A stretch of DNA of 64,000 nucleotides from Diadophis punctatus similis (Eukaryota > Chordata > Lepidosauria > Squamata > Dipsadidae), in assembly GCA_023053685.1 (NCBI GenBank), contig JALIGW010000032.1, forward strand, positions 4,544,843 through 4,608,842. The letters run 5' to 3'. The position numbers were made by a program, and so were the translations under genes. Every line of letters starts with the position of its first letter. The stretch's first letter is position 1. Below the pieces are notes generated by a model. It ran no database searches. It was not told the origin of the DNA and saw nothing but the letters and a program-made list of their open reading frames with translations. Positions 24,766 to 46,464 of this stretch are shown here, in pieces.

Positions 24766-25862
24766 ATTTAATGAAGTTGACCACAACCTACTATTTGATA
24801 AGATAGAAAAATGTGGGTTAGACAGCAACACCACCAGATGAATTCAAAACTGGCTGACAAACTGCACTCAACGTGTAGTGCTCAATGGAACTGCATCTAC
24901 ATGGAGGGAAGTATGCAGTGGAGTACCCCAAGGCTCTGTTTTAGGCCCAGTACTCTTCAACATCTTCATCAATGACTTGGACGAGGGGATAGATGGGGAA
25001 CTCATCAAATTTGCGGCTGACACCAAACTGGCAGGAATAGCCAACTCTCCAGAAGATAGGCTCAAGATACAGAAGGATCTTGACAGACTTGAACATTGGG
25101 CGCTATCTACCAAAATGAAATTCAATGGTGAAAAAAGTAAGGTTCTACATTTAGGCAAGAAAAACAAAATGCACAGGTACAGTATATGTGGTACCTTGCT
25201 CAACAGTAGTAACTGTGAGAGGGATCTTGGAGTCCTAGTGGACAACCATTTAAATATGAGCCAGCAGTGTGCAGCAGCTGCCAAAAAAGCCAGCACAGTT
25301 CTAGACTGCATCAACAGAGGGATAGAATCAAGATCACGTGAAGTGTTAATACCACTTTATAATGCCTTGATAAGACTGCACTTGGAATACTGCATTCAGT
25401 TTTGGTCTCTACAATGTAAAATAGATATTGAGACTCTAGAAAGGGTGCAGAGAAGAGCAACTAAGATGTTTAAAGGCCTGGAGACTAAAACATATGAAGA
25501 AGGGTTGCAAAATTTGGGTATGGCTAGTCTAGAGAAAAGAAGGACTAGGGGGCAGATAATAACAGTATTCCAGTGTTTGAGGGGCTGCCACAAAGGAGAG
25601 GTCAACCTATTCTCCAAAGCACCTGAAGGCAGGACAAGAAGCAATGGATGAAAACTAATTAAGGAGAAAAGCAACCTAGAACTAAGGAGAAATTTCCTGA
25701 CAGAACAATTAAACTTGCCATCAGAAGTTGTGCATGCTCCAACACTGGAAGTTTTAAAGAAGAGATTGGACAACCATTTATCTGAAATGGCATAGGGTCT
25801 CCTGCTTGAGCAGAGGGTTGGACTAGAAGACCTCCAAGGTCTCTTCCAATTCTGTTATTCTG
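24766..25862 (+). pseudogene. CR1 LINE, 5'-truncated, with C-terminal reverse transcriptase fragment
   Basis: The open part 24878-25651 (257 codons) encodes the palm/thumb region of a CR1 reverse transcriptase. It has VPQGSVLGPVLFNIFINDL and the later LEYCIQFWSL and LERVQRRATK motifs. The catalytic FADD motif reads FAADT, so the active-site aspartate pair is broken. The endonuclease and most of the polymerase are missing. The element ends with the GTCTCCTGCTTGAGC 3' end and ATTCTG tail. Confidence 0.9.
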
Positions 25863-25869
25863 CTAAGCA

Positions 25870-26635
25870 ACCAGTCAAGGACAATCTGTATTGGGACCAA
25901 ATAATAAAACCATAATGGCAGTGTTTATATCATTTGTTGTGACAAACCAATTAATAAAGTCTTTAGTGTAGCCTTGAATATTGTGTGAAAACAGCCTAAG
26001 CATTATATTCCATTCTTCCCCAAAATTTTGCAGATGGTTGAACACCCAACACATCCATTTTGGAAGAGATTGTAAGGCATGGGCCCTAGTTGATGGTCCC
26101 TGTGAGAATAATCTCTCAGTTAAAATATTAGTTAATATTTTTAATACAATGTACAGTTGGAAACCAGATTTCCAGATGGGAAAACACGATTGCTGGCTCT
26201 CTTCACATTTTTGTTTTGTGTTCAATCTGTTCTTTGAACCGCAAATGTAATTCCACATTCTCTCCTACGTTCTCGTGGAAAGTGAAAAATTCAGAGGTCT
26301 GGAACCAAAAATCCCTCTGCCCCTAGAAATATAAGCTACGTCCCAAAAACATCACTTTGGGATATTTCATATTTATTGTTTGTATGCCATTTTTCTAAAT
26401 TGAAGATCTGGCTTCCATTCAAATGGATACGATGAAGGTGCATATATAAAAATGAAAATCCCAATAAAACCATAACGTGAACAATCATACAAACAATGTA
26501 AACTACGTAGCATGTAGTAATAATTAAGGTAATATAATTGTTTTCAGCTGATGCCTGAAATATTGTAAGATAATGGTTCAAACTTTGAGCATCATCAAAA
26601 TGTCTTCTTTTTCGTCTTTATGATGGGACCTCAAT
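25870..26635. other. Intergenic, no gene recognised
   Basis: AT-rich, apparently unique sequence with small overlapping frames and no recognisable domain. Confidence 0.4.
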
Positions 26636-26639
26636 TGAT

Positions 26640-26935
26640 ATTATGTGATGAAACATCTGCAAGAAAACAATGAAACAATGAGACCACCAAGGACCCCACA
26701 GTCCTCTTCCTCCGCCTGATGAATGTTACCTACCGGTAGTTGGCTAATGAAACGTCTGCAAGAATACAACAAAGCCCAGAGAGCACCAAGGACCTCATAG
26801 ACCTCCTCTTCCTCCCCATAACCCCCCTCCCTTTGAGCACTGATGATGTTACCTAGTTGGGTCATGAAACCTCTGCAAGACAAGAACCAAACTCAGAGAG
26901 CACCAAGGGCTCCACAGTTCAACCCTGAGCTACAA
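26640..26935 (+). repeat. Hammerhead-like tandem units
   Basis: Three units with GAAACATCTGC, GAAACGTCTGC and GAAACCTCTGC at about 26650, 26753 and 26870. The last is preceded by GAGCACTGATGATGTTACC. Confidence 0.65.
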
Positions 26936-27061
26936 ATATTCGCTTCTATTGATATCTATCAATCAATCATCTATCTGCATTACCTATCTATCTCTATCCA
27001 TCATCTGTCTGTCTGTCTGTCTGTCTGTCTATCATCTATCATCTGTCATCTTTCCTCTCTC

Positions 27062-27132
<71 letters not shown>

Positions 27133-27287
27133 ATCTATCTATCTATTTCTCTATCTTTCGATCTCGATCTCTTATCTATCTTTCTATAATTTCATATCTA
27201 TCTCATATCTACCTATATATCAATTTCATCTCTCTCTGTCTTTCTCTCTCCATCCATCATCTATTTATATCTATCTATCTATCTATC

Positions 27288-27337
<50 letters not shown>

Positions 27338-27462
27338 TTCTCTATCTTTCGATCTCGATCTCTTATCTATCTTTCTATAATTTCATCTCTCTCTCATATC
27401 TATCTACCTATATATCAATTTCATTTCTCTCTGTCTCTCTCTCTCCATCCATCATCTATTTA

Positions 27463-27566
<104 letters not shown>

Positions 27567-27650
27567 ATCTATCTATCTATCATCTATCTATCATCTATCT
27601 ATCTCATCTCTCTATCATCTTTCATTTCTCTCTCTCATCTATCTACCTAT

Positions 27651-28054
27651 CGGGTGGGTTCCACTTACCTTTGCCACCAGTTCACATCGCGATGTTTCGC
27701 GCGATTGCACTCACTCTGCTCGCTTTCGCACATCCCCTCGTGCAATTTGGCTTTTGTGCATGCTCAGTAGCAGGAATCAACCCGAAACACAGCTGAGGAG
27801 CTGATCAGCTGTGCTTCAGGTGAAGAAATAAAGGTTAGTATTAACCCGGGGGCGGGCGGGAGGCCCCTTTTTCAAGCAGCGGAAGAGGAGAAGCCATCCA
27901 AACACGGAAAAAATAGCAAAAAATTCAAAAAAAAAGATGGTGGTATCCACGGACCATCACCGACCAAACCAGATCCATGACGCCATTGTGATGTCATCAG
28001 GAGGTCGCTACCGGTTCGGGCGATCCAGTCCAAACCGGGAGGAACCCACCCCTG
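27651..28054. mobile_element. 404-bp hAT-type element in the tetranucleotide array
   Basis: Ends CGGGTGGGTTCC and GGAACCCACCCCTG, exact 8-bp duplication CTACCTAT (27643-27650 and 28055-28062). Confidence 0.88.
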
Positions 28055-28092
28055 CTACCTATCTACCAATCTCATCTCTGTCTCTATCCATC

Positions 28093-28676
28093 TGTTCTGT
28101 CCCCACGAAGCACACAACCACACAAGCAGATTGTACACACTTATTTAATGAAACAAAGGCTACTAATAAAACGTCTTAGTAGTAAACATGATGCACACAC
28201 CAATTTACAAACAAACTGTTATCAGCAAGCAACCAGCTATCAATTAAGCTTCATTAATAGCTGGTATCAGTTCAAAGAGTTCGAAGACAATGACGAGCAA
28301 TTGAGTCTGTTTATCTTACGGAGTTTCCAAGAGTTGGCAAAGTTCCTAGAAATTAGTCCTTGAATAATCCAAGCCAACGCAGAGAATGCCAAAACAAGAG
28401 TCATGGAGCAAGCTATGATCAGACAGGTCTCTTTCTCAAACGTTGTTCTCTGCAGCTTGTTAGCTGCAACTGATTACCTTAAATAGACTAGGGAAGTGGC
28501 CAATTCGCCCGACTTACTCCAGAATAGACCTCCTCCGGAGTAAACCTTCCTGCCTCTTGGCAGCCCTGTGTGCTCTTGCATTCAGGAAAGGAGTAGCCCT
28601 TCCTTTCTCAGCACTGCCAAGAGGTACTGAAGGTTCCAAAGGCCCAGGCCGCACAAGCTGTGGACGGGCTACAACA
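28093..28676. mobile_element. Solo LTR, 584 bp
   Basis: Starts TGTTCTGTCCCC and ends GGGCTACAACA (TG...CA with TGTT/AACA ends), flanked by the exact 5-bp duplication CCATC. No internal region, so recombination between two LTRs is likely. Family (Gypsy-like or endogenous retrovirus) not decided; no gene present. Confidence 0.8.
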
Positions 28677-29289
28677 CCATCCATCCATCTAGCTATCTAG
28701 CTGTCTAGCGGTCTATCCATCTGTCTGTCTGTCTGTCCTATTTTAATACCAGATCAACCACCAAGCAGTAAACAACAGCGTAATCAAGGAAGTACCTACC
28801 AACCCTCCCACCAACACTCACAGGGCAAGCCACTTGTACATAAACAGGAAGCAAACACCACTTCATTTTAGCCAGATGATGTTATCTAGAGACCTAGGGG
28901 AAAAAATCCAAAATATTCCGGGAGAAGAAGTTGAGATGAAGGTCTCACGACATTCATTTGTCCTTCTCTCCTTGTTACCTATTCCCTGATTAGTCACCCT
29001 GGTCTCGATTGTCCCATCTGCTGTGCTAAGATAACAATTCTTCTCCATGATGGACAGCCGAGACAAACAGCTTGTAAGCCGTGAAGGTTCAGTAGAATGA
29101 AAAGACACACCAGAAGGGCATTTGCCATGTGTTAAGAAAAATAACTGTCAGCAAAAAATCATTTTTCATCTAAAAATAAACATTTTGAGTTAAGTCCATG
29201 TCATCTGAAGATTGAATGATATGTCGTCTTCCAATTCCATGATTCTTAAGATAATTTCAAGAGAATTTCAATCTGTTTTGGCCTGGAGA

Positions 29290-29836
29290 AAGTCTGTAGA
29301 GATTCTCAGTCATCCAGGTCATGGTTGTCCCAAAGGTGCTTTATCAGGAGGCAACTGGACTTCCTTGTTTTTTCTTTTGAAGATGTTTCGCGTCTCATCC
29401 AAGAAGCTTCTTCAGCTCTGACAGGATGGTGGGGAATGGAAGGAAGAAAGTCCAGTTGCCTCCAGAAAAAGCACCTTTGGGACAACCATAACCTGGATGA
29501 CTGAAAATCTCTACAGAATTTTAGCTATGCAATTTGGGATGAACACCCTTTGAATGGTGTGGGAGTAGGAATGGATTTCCAGAGGAAAAAAATTGCAGAC
29601 TACAGGAACTATTTGCACTACTCAGGTGACCCTCAGGACACAGATAAACCTCCAAGTGGCCTCTATGACTCTCTAAAAGGATGCAAATGACCAGCTGTCT
29701 GTAAGGAACATAAATCCTTCCATTCCCCACCATCCAGTCAGAGCTGAAGAAGTTTCTTGGGTGAGAAGTGAAACGTCTTCAAAAGAAAAAACTAGAAAGT
29801 CCAGTTGCCTCCTGAGAAAAAGCACCTTTGGGGCAG
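29290..29836. mobile_element. Inverted-dimer retroposon (Penelope-like candidate) beside the MYORG-like stop codon
   Basis: Flanked by the exact 13-bp duplication TTTGGCCTGGAGA (29277-29289, 29837-29849). The left 120 bases are minus orientation; the rest is plus orientation and has the same 3' parts (GTCCCAAAGGTGC, GAAGCTTCTTCAG and GAAACGTCTTC motifs). The duplication ends four bases before the MYORG-like stop codon position. Confidence 0.75.
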
Positions 29837-29852
29837 TTTGGCCTGGAGAGAT

Positions 29853-31919
29853 TTAAGGATCCAAAAAGAAATAAGCCACTTCATCCAGATCCACTGGGTA
29901 GTCCGTGATCAAGGTGGGAGTCTTTTCAAACAGCTCTCCTTTGTAACTCCGCCATTTGCCCGCCGGGATGTAGATATCCCGTTCCTGTTTTCCCATCTCC
30001 AAGATGGGAGCCACCATCAAGGTGTCTCCGATGAGAAACTGGGAATCGATTTTGTGAGCAGACTCGTCCCCGGGAGAGATCCACCAGATAGGCCGTATGA
30101 TGGGATCCCCCGTGTTGGTGATCTCCCCGGCTAGTTCCAGCAAGAGAGGGGCCACCAAGGACTCGTGAAGTTTGGTGAACTTCAGGGCGATTTCGACGAC
30201 CTCCTTATCGTAGAGCCAAGGCGGGATGGAGAACTGCATGGATGGCATGAAGGCGGACAACTCCAGCCAACGGATGTAGAGTTCCCGGTCCGGGATTTCC
30301 ACAGCCCCGCCGGTTTTATCTGGAATAAAATTTCCACCGATCATATCTGGTAGGATGAAATGGTATCCCAGAAGGCCAATGCTTAAAACTGTGGGAATTA
30401 TGGATTTTAGCCCAAGTTCGTATCCCCAAATTGAATCCCGGTCAATAATGCGAACGAAACACGGGATGTGTTGGGTCTGGTAACCTACGCGAACTTCTGC
30501 AAGTTCATAAAAAGGGCTGGCCATTTCTGCATAATACCTGGACCAGGTGCTGGGATCCAGAAGGGTCTGGAAGGTGGTGAACTCTTTGGGAAGGTAGCAC
30601 GCCTCCCCAGCATCAAACTTGAAGGAGGATATGCCATATTTTAAGCCAAGTTCCTTTAAGTGGGTGTGAAACCAATCTCTGACCGAAGGGTTGGTGAAAT
30701 CCAAAATGGCGCCAATTCCATTCCACCACTTCACCATGGCAGGGGATCCCTCATTTCGTTTCATGACAAAAAATCGTTTCTCGGTTCCTTCCTTAAAGTT
30801 TGGTGACTTCTCGTGGACAAACGGGTGGATCCAAACCGTAACGTTAAATCCGTCCTTCTTAAGCTTTTCAAACATTTCTTCTGCACGAGGGAACTTCAAG
30901 ACGTCGAAGTCGAAGTCACCGTAATTCTGCGTGTACATGTCATCGATTTCAATATGGCTGGCTTTAAATCCGTGTTTCAGGATCATGTGGGCGAATTCCT
31001 GAACTTTCTTTTGATCGATCTCTTTTTTGTAAAGGGCCCAAGTGGACCAGATTGGAAATCTGAACATTTGTTCCGAAGGAACTTTCAAAGGTTTCCTGAA
31101 ATAATTCTGTGACATGTATTTATGGGTGGAAGTCATGTCTGGAGCTGTGCAGACATGGTAACATAACCTTGGAAAATCTTGATTCTCCGGCAAAAAACCA
31201 TATGGAGAACCTTTGCACTTGGCTCGTAAAACAAGAGATGGTTCCGTGGCATTGAAGCCAAGGTGGAAAGGAACCGAGTCATTGATCTTGAGAGCTACTG
31301 CCTTGGAGGACAACCAATATCTCTCCAGGACACCACCAAAGTTGTTCCGAAAAGAATAGACATCGCTGGTCACATAAGGCGTGGGTTCCTGGTATCCTGG
31401 CAGCTTGATTGGCCAATGCTGGATACTCATCTCATAGCCGCCATACCAAGAGGCATCTTCCCAGAACATTTTGTGGTCCACCACCGTGTCTGCTAGAAAC
31501 TCTGCCCAGGTGATGGAGTAACAGCTCACAGACATCTTTGGTTTAATTGCTCTGATCATGAAACAAATCTTTGTCTTTTCTGTCCTGGAACAAGTCAACA
31601 GGTCTGTTTCCTGGACGCAAGACTCCAGGTCAAGGACACCAGATTGAAAGGTCAACCTGAAGATGACGTCTCCATCCCAGCTCTTGATGGTGAGCCCATC
31701 CTTTCGTAACTCCAAATTCTCAATCTTCATTCTGTCTGTCGTCTGGAAAAGAACGACATAGGAACACCCAAATGCTACCACTATTAGAAATAAACCCATT
31801 ATGAGTAAGGGAGACGCCACACTATGAAACGGTGGGGATGTTGGAGGCATCTGGCTGGGTTCCTGCTCCTTCTCCATCCGGTCTCCTTTGCCTCGACGAT
31901 GGAAGGGCCGAGTTTTCAT
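29853..31919 (-). CDS. MYORG-like GH31 glycosidase, diverged second copy
   Basis: Intact 688-residue frame, tail to tail with MYORG. A basic, proline-rich cytosolic segment (1-35) differs fully from MYORG. A membrane anchor follows at about 36-58, then the GH31 lumenal part. The nucleophile motif FKFDAGE (Asp436) and the RIIDRD aspartate (about 493) are both kept, so the enzyme is probably active. By eye it is about 75% identical to MYORG over the 103 residues after the nucleophile and lower in the N-terminal half. The last 146 residues before the final five differ at only two positions. The final residues FLDP differ from VWVS of MYORG. There are no stops or frameshifts. Its length and conserved active site argue against a pseudogene. 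The two copies look like an old tandem inverted duplication with recent sequence exchange. Confidence 0.9.
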   Translation of the reverse strand: MKTRPFHRRGKGDRMEKEQEPSQMPPTSPPFHSVASPLLIMGLFLIVVAFGCSYVVLFQTTDRMKIENLELRKDGLTIKSWDGDVIFRLTFQSGVLDLESCVQETDLLTCSRTEKTKICFMIRAIKPKMSVSCYSITWAEFLADTVVDHKMFWEDASWYGGYEMSIQHWPIKLPGYQEPTPYVTSDVYSFRNNFGGVLERYWLSSKAVALKINDSVPFHLGFNATEPSLVLRAKCKGSPYGFLPENQDFPRLCYHVCTAPDMTSTHKYMSQNYFRKPLKVPSEQMFRFPIWSTWALYKKEIDQKKVQEFAHMILKHGFKASHIEIDDMYTQNYGDFDFDVLKFPRAEEMFEKLKKDGFNVTVWIHPFVHEKSPNFKEGTEKRFFVMKRNEGSPAMVKWWNGIGAILDFTNPSVRDWFHTHLKELGLKYGISSFKFDAGEACYLPKEFTTFQTLLDPSTWSRYYAEMASPFYELAEVRVGYQTQHIPCFVRIIDRDSIWGYELGLKSIIPTVLSIGLLGYHFILPDMIGGNFIPDKTGGAVEIPDRELYIRWLELSAFMPSMQFSIPPWLYDKEVVEIALKFTKLHESLVAPLLLELAGEITNTGDPIIRPIWWISPGDESAHKIDSQFLIGDTLMVAPILEMGKQERDIYIPAGKWRSYKGELFEKTPTLITDYPVDLDEVAYFFLDP

Positions 31920-32079
31920 TTTGGTAGAACCGGGGGCTCAGTCTGGATTTTGCGCTTGAGAGGAAAAGAAAAATGAAATTTTGACTTTGGGTTTTACTGA
32001 TTAGATGAGTTTCTTGTTACAGGAATGGCTAGTCCACATTAAGGTAAAAAGTTGAGGCTATAATATTATTATTTTATTC

Positions 32080-32480
32080 TATAGGTAGTCCTCGGCTCAC
32101 AACCACAATGGAGGCCAAAATTTCTGTTGCTAAGCGAGACAGTTGTTAAGTGAGATTTGCCCCATTTTACAACCTATCTTATCACAGTTGTTAAGTGAAT
32201 CACTGCAGTTGTTAAGTTAGTAAGACGGTTGTTAAGTGAATCTGGCTTCCCCGTTGACTTTGCTTGTCAGAAGGTCGCAAAAGGGGATCACGTGACCCCC
32301 GCGGCACGGCGACCGTCATAAATATGAGTCAGTTGACAAGCGTCTGAATTTTGATCACGTGACCATGGGGATGCTGCAGCGGTCGTAAGTGTGAACAATG
32401 ATCACAAGTCACTTTTTCTAGTGCCGTTGTAACTTCAAATGGTCACTAAATGAGTGGTCGTAATTCGAGGACTACCTATA
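32080..32480. mobile_element. TIR family T, full copy
   Basis: Ends TATAGGTAGTCCTCGGCTCAC and GAGGACTACCTATA. Confidence 0.82.
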
Positions 32481-32567
32481 TCAAGCATATACAAGTAAAA
32501 AGTTGTTACAATTTTATTCTACTGCACTAAAAACAGTCGGAAGTCAATGCTTTTCTTTCTTTCCGCC

Positions 32568-32569
<2 letters not shown>

Positions 32570-32604
<35 letters not shown>
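32570..32604 (+). repeat. (CT)n dinucleotide run
   Basis: About 17 CT units in a pyrimidine-rich stretch. Confidence 0.9.
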
Positions 32605-32606
<2 letters not shown>

Positions 32607-32648
32607 CTTTTCCCTTCCTCATTCCCCCCCCGCTTTCATTTGTATTTT

Positions 32649-33032
32649 ATACAGGTAGTCCTCGACTTACGACAGTTCATTTAGTGACCGTTCAAAGTTA
32701 CAACGGCATTGAAAAAAAGTGACGTAAGACCAGTTTTCACACTTATGACCCTTGCAGCATACCCATGGTCACGTCATCAAAATTCAGACCCTTGGCAGCC
32801 GACTCGTATTTATGACGGTTGTAGCATCCTGGGGTCACGTGATCCCCTTTTGCGACTTTCTGACCAGCCAAGTCAACAGGGGAAGCCGGATTCACTTAAC
32901 GACCGTGAGACTAATTTAAGAATTGCAGTGATTCGCTCAACAGATACGGTGGGAAAAGTCGCAAAACTCACTTAAGAAATTTCTCACCTAGCGACATAAA
33001 TTTTGGGCTCGATTTGGCTGAGGACGACCTGT
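32649..33032. mobile_element. TIR family T, full copy
   Basis: Reverse-type copy beginning TACAGGTAGTCCTCGACTTA; right end eroded to GGACGACCTGTA. Confidence 0.8.
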
Positions 33033-33094
33033 ACTTCAATAAGTTTAATAAAATTATTTTTTTTACAAACAGAACCGGGGTCTCAATTGTAGCT

Positions 33095-33650
33095 CTGAGG
33101 GGCAGGCTTTGGGGTACTTTATAATGCCTTGGTAAGGCCACACTTGGAATATTGCATCCAGTTTTGTTCACCATGATGTAAAAAAAGGATGTTGAGACTC
33201 TAGAAAGAGTGCAGAGAAGAGCAACAAAGAGGATTAGAGGGGACTGGAGGCTAAAACATATGAAGAACGTTTGCAGGAACTGGGTATGTCTAGTTTAATG
33301 AAAAGAAGGACTAGGGGGGACATGATAGCAGTGTTCCAATATCTCAGGGGTTGCCCCAAAGAAGAGGGAGTCAAGCTATTCTCCAAAGCACCTGAGGGTA
33401 GAACAAGAAGCAATGGGTGGAAACTAAACAAAGAGAGAAGCAACTTAGAACTAAGGAGAAACTTCCTGACAGTTAGAACAATTAACCAGTGGAACAGCTT
33501 GCCTCCAGAAGTTGTGAATGCTCCAACACTGGAAGTTTTTAAGAAGATGTTGGATAACCACTTGTCTGAAGTGGTATATAGGGTTTCCTGCCTAAGCAGG
33601 GGGTTGGACTAGAAGACCTCCAAGGTCCCTTCCAACTCTGTTATTCTATT
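33095..33650 (+). mobile_element. CR1 LINE 3' end
   Basis: About 550 bases, from the C-terminal end of the reverse transcriptase frame to the ATTCTATTC tail. No intact frame. Confidence 0.88.
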
Positions 33651-34154
33651 CTACTGAGCAGCCTTATGCGGAACCGCTTGGCTCCGTCTTCTACTGCAAG
33701 AATACAAACAACCACACCAGAATACAGATGTTGTTTACCTTGGGCGACCTAATTTAGGAATCCTGCTTCTTGGAAGAGGGGTTTTCTTTTGCAAATTTTC
33801 GGCCCTCCCTTCTCGGGCCAAAGCCAGCGTCCTCTTGACTGCTGCTCTGTCCAGCTCAGCTGATCAAGGATACTTACGCAATCCCGTTGCCCAGCCAGCG
33901 ATGTGCCAGGATAGCTGGGCCATTGAAATAACTGGTGGGGGCGGGGGGAGAGAGAGAGTAAGGGCGAAGAAGACACTTTAGAAACGGAGTCCTGGCAGCG
34001 GGCGGTCGAAGGCAGAAATAGCTTCAAATAATCAATTGCATGCAAAGCCACAGGGAGCAGAAGCCCATGGTGAGGTTGGGGAGGTCTCTGCCGGTGAAAT
34101 CTGGCACTGTTTGTCAAGTTTAGCAACTTTAGGAGAAGTGGACTTCAACTCCCA

Positions 34155-34470
34155 GAATTCCCCAGCCGGATATGACGGATGGTGTTACCTGGTTTGGTAA
34201 TGAAATGTCTGCAAGAAAGACATCAAGCCTAGAGAGGACCAAAGACCCATCAGTTCTTCTCCTCCTCCCCCTCCTCCTCCTCCACAAACCCCACTTTATT
34301 CTAGTACTGATGATGTTACCTAGTTGGGTAATGAAACGTCTGCAAGCAAACCACCTAGCACAGAGATCACTTAGGACCTAACAGTCCTCTTCCTCTTCCT
34401 CCCCCTCCCCCTCTCTTCTCCACAAATCCCTCTCTCTTCTAGTACTGATGATGTTACCTAGTTGTGAAGG
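34155..34470 (+). repeat. Hammerhead-like tandem units, best-preserved core
   Basis: Three units. The second has CTGATGA at 34307-34313, helix TTACC/GGTAA at 34316-34320 and 34327-34331, and GAAAC-GTC at 34333-34340. The third stops at TTACCTAGTTG (about 34465). Confidence 0.7.
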
Positions 34471-35034
34471 AAGTTAGCACCCACCCCTCTCCTAGAAAAA
34501 TGAAATATCCTAGGAAATATTGGAAAGGAAGAATATGTTTCCCTGGATGAGGAGAAACATGTTTTAAATACAAAGCAGCTCCCTGCCCCACCCCCTTTCA
34601 GCTCCAGGGTGATGGGATTAAGACCTTCACCCTTAGAACATGATAGGATTAGCCTTCTACCCATCTCACCACATGGCACCTGGGAAGATTGCATCGACCA
34701 GCAAGGCTCAAGCAAACTTGAACTCAGGACAGCCTACAGGGTTGCCCCTGCATGGCCCCATGGGAGTCTGTCAGCCAATCGGAGTGCATTACATACATAG
34801 GAACAGGGAACTAAGAGGTGGGGCCCAACAGAGGTCATAAAATAAAACCAAGGGACTCTCAGCATCTTTTCGCCCCTTTTCTCTTCACCCAACATCTGGA
34901 AGCATGTGATCCACCTTTTCTGTTCAGGAGCTCAAGCCATGTGCTCCTGTCCTCCATTAAACCTTCTTTCCAAGCAACTTCCATGAATCCAGTGTCTTTT
35001 TCCCCACTTGGAACTGAACCCAAAAGGATGTTCC

Positions 35035-35345
35035 TTACAACAGTTGGGTGATGAAATGTCTGCAAGTAACCACCTAGCTCAGAGAGCACTTGGGACCTCA
35101 CAGTCCTCTTCCTCTTCCTCCTCCTCCTCTCTGCTCCACAAAGCCCACTCCCTTCTAACACTGATGATGTTACCTAGTCAGGTAATGAAACGTCTGCAAG
35201 AAAACCACCAAAGTCAGAGAGTACCAAGGACTCCTCCTCCTCCTCCCTCTCCCTTCCTCCTCCTCTCTGAAAAACCCACTCCCTTCTGGCACTAATGATG
35301 TTCTCTACTTGGGCCATGAAACTAACTCAGTTAGCCCCCACCAAA
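35035..35345 (+). repeat. Hammerhead-like tandem units
   Basis: Units at about 35058, 35161-35194 and 35300. The middle one keeps CTGATGA, TTACC/GGTAA and GAAACGTC with a changed loop (TAGTCA). Confidence 0.65.
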
Positions 35346-35723
35346 CTCAGTTAGTACCAAGGATGCCAACACACACACACAAAGGAAATTTGGCACCTCT
35401 TTTCCCTCCCTGCCTCCCGTAGCACCGGCCTCTTCCTCTGATGGGACTCTCCCTTCTTGCTCTTATTATTATTCCAGAAAAAATAATTTTGTTTTCTTAA
35501 ACGATGCATTTTGCTTTTTAACATTTTTTTTTCTTAAAGTGCTGCCAGTTTGGGGAATGAAAGGAAACTCACCGAGGTTCTCTTTTGCAGTACAGTTTGT
35601 TCTTTTATAAACTGTCTCCCCACCCCCCCCACCCCGGAATTGCTTGTGCACAAATGCACACACCGATGCACTCACTCACACAGACACACACACAGACACA
35701 CACACTTTCTTTGGCAAGTGACA

Positions 35724-45586
<9,863 letters not shown>

Positions 45587-46056
45587 CTGACCTCCTCCAT
45601 CTTCTCCCGGCCGAATCTCTCGAAATCCAGTTCTTCCTAACAGAGCTTTTTTTGTTCACACTTGAAGCTTCTACGGCCTTTCTTCTGTGGCTGATGATGT
45701 AGCAGACTAACACTTTTACTAAAAAGAAAGCAAAGCAAAGCAAGTGGCCTTCACACTTGCGTTATAGTTATTACCGGTATAGGTTGATGACCAAACTAAG
45801 GGCAGACTTGGGTAATTCTTGGATGAGACACCTTTAGGACTTCCAAAACATATAAAGAATGGTTGCTGGAATTTGGATATGTCTAGTTTAATGAAAAGGA
45901 GGAGCAGGGGAGACATGATAGCAGTCTTCCAATATTTGAGGGGTTGTCACAAAGAAGATGGGGTCTACCTATTTTCCAAAGCCCCTGAAGGCAGGACAAG
46001 AAGCTACGGATGTAAGGTGATGACTAACAGGACGCCTTGTTTTAAATCTGTCTCAA

Positions 46057-46067
46057 AATAAAATAAA
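46057..46067 (+). terminator. AATAAA poly(A) signals for the lectin-type gene
   Basis: Overlapping AATAAA motifs about 470 bases after the stop codon. A CR1 fragment (about 45830-46020) lies in the presumed 3' UTR. Confidence 0.4.
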
Positions 46068-46464
46068 AAGCGTGTTTAAATAAAAGTCCAGTTTCTCAAA
46101 AAGAGAGTGCCATTATAATCCTGCGGACTTGAATCTTTCAATAAATTGAACCTAAAAAAACATGTTGGAACAATCTAGCTGGATTCATCCCAAAAGCTCC
46201 TTTAACGCTAAGTGGCCCCACGGGAGTCTCAGGAGAGATGGACGCGGCATCTCCTGTCATTGATTCCAGCATATCCTGGAGCTTCTACCATCAGGGGCAA
46301 GTCCTTTGAGGGACCTTCTGCCTAGGACCTAACCAAGACCTAGCAAATGGACAGAGCAAGAATCGGACTTGGATCTGTTAAGAGCTTTTGGAGTGAATGC
46401 AGAAAGACTGTTTCTGCATTAGCCTTCCTTAACATGGCACCTTCCGGAAGCATGCAGTAACTCC

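Noticed and set aside
29411..29520. Functional hammerhead in the GAAACGTCTTC family
   Set aside because: The CTGATGA core reads TGGATGA-like and helix II is too short; treated as degenerate.
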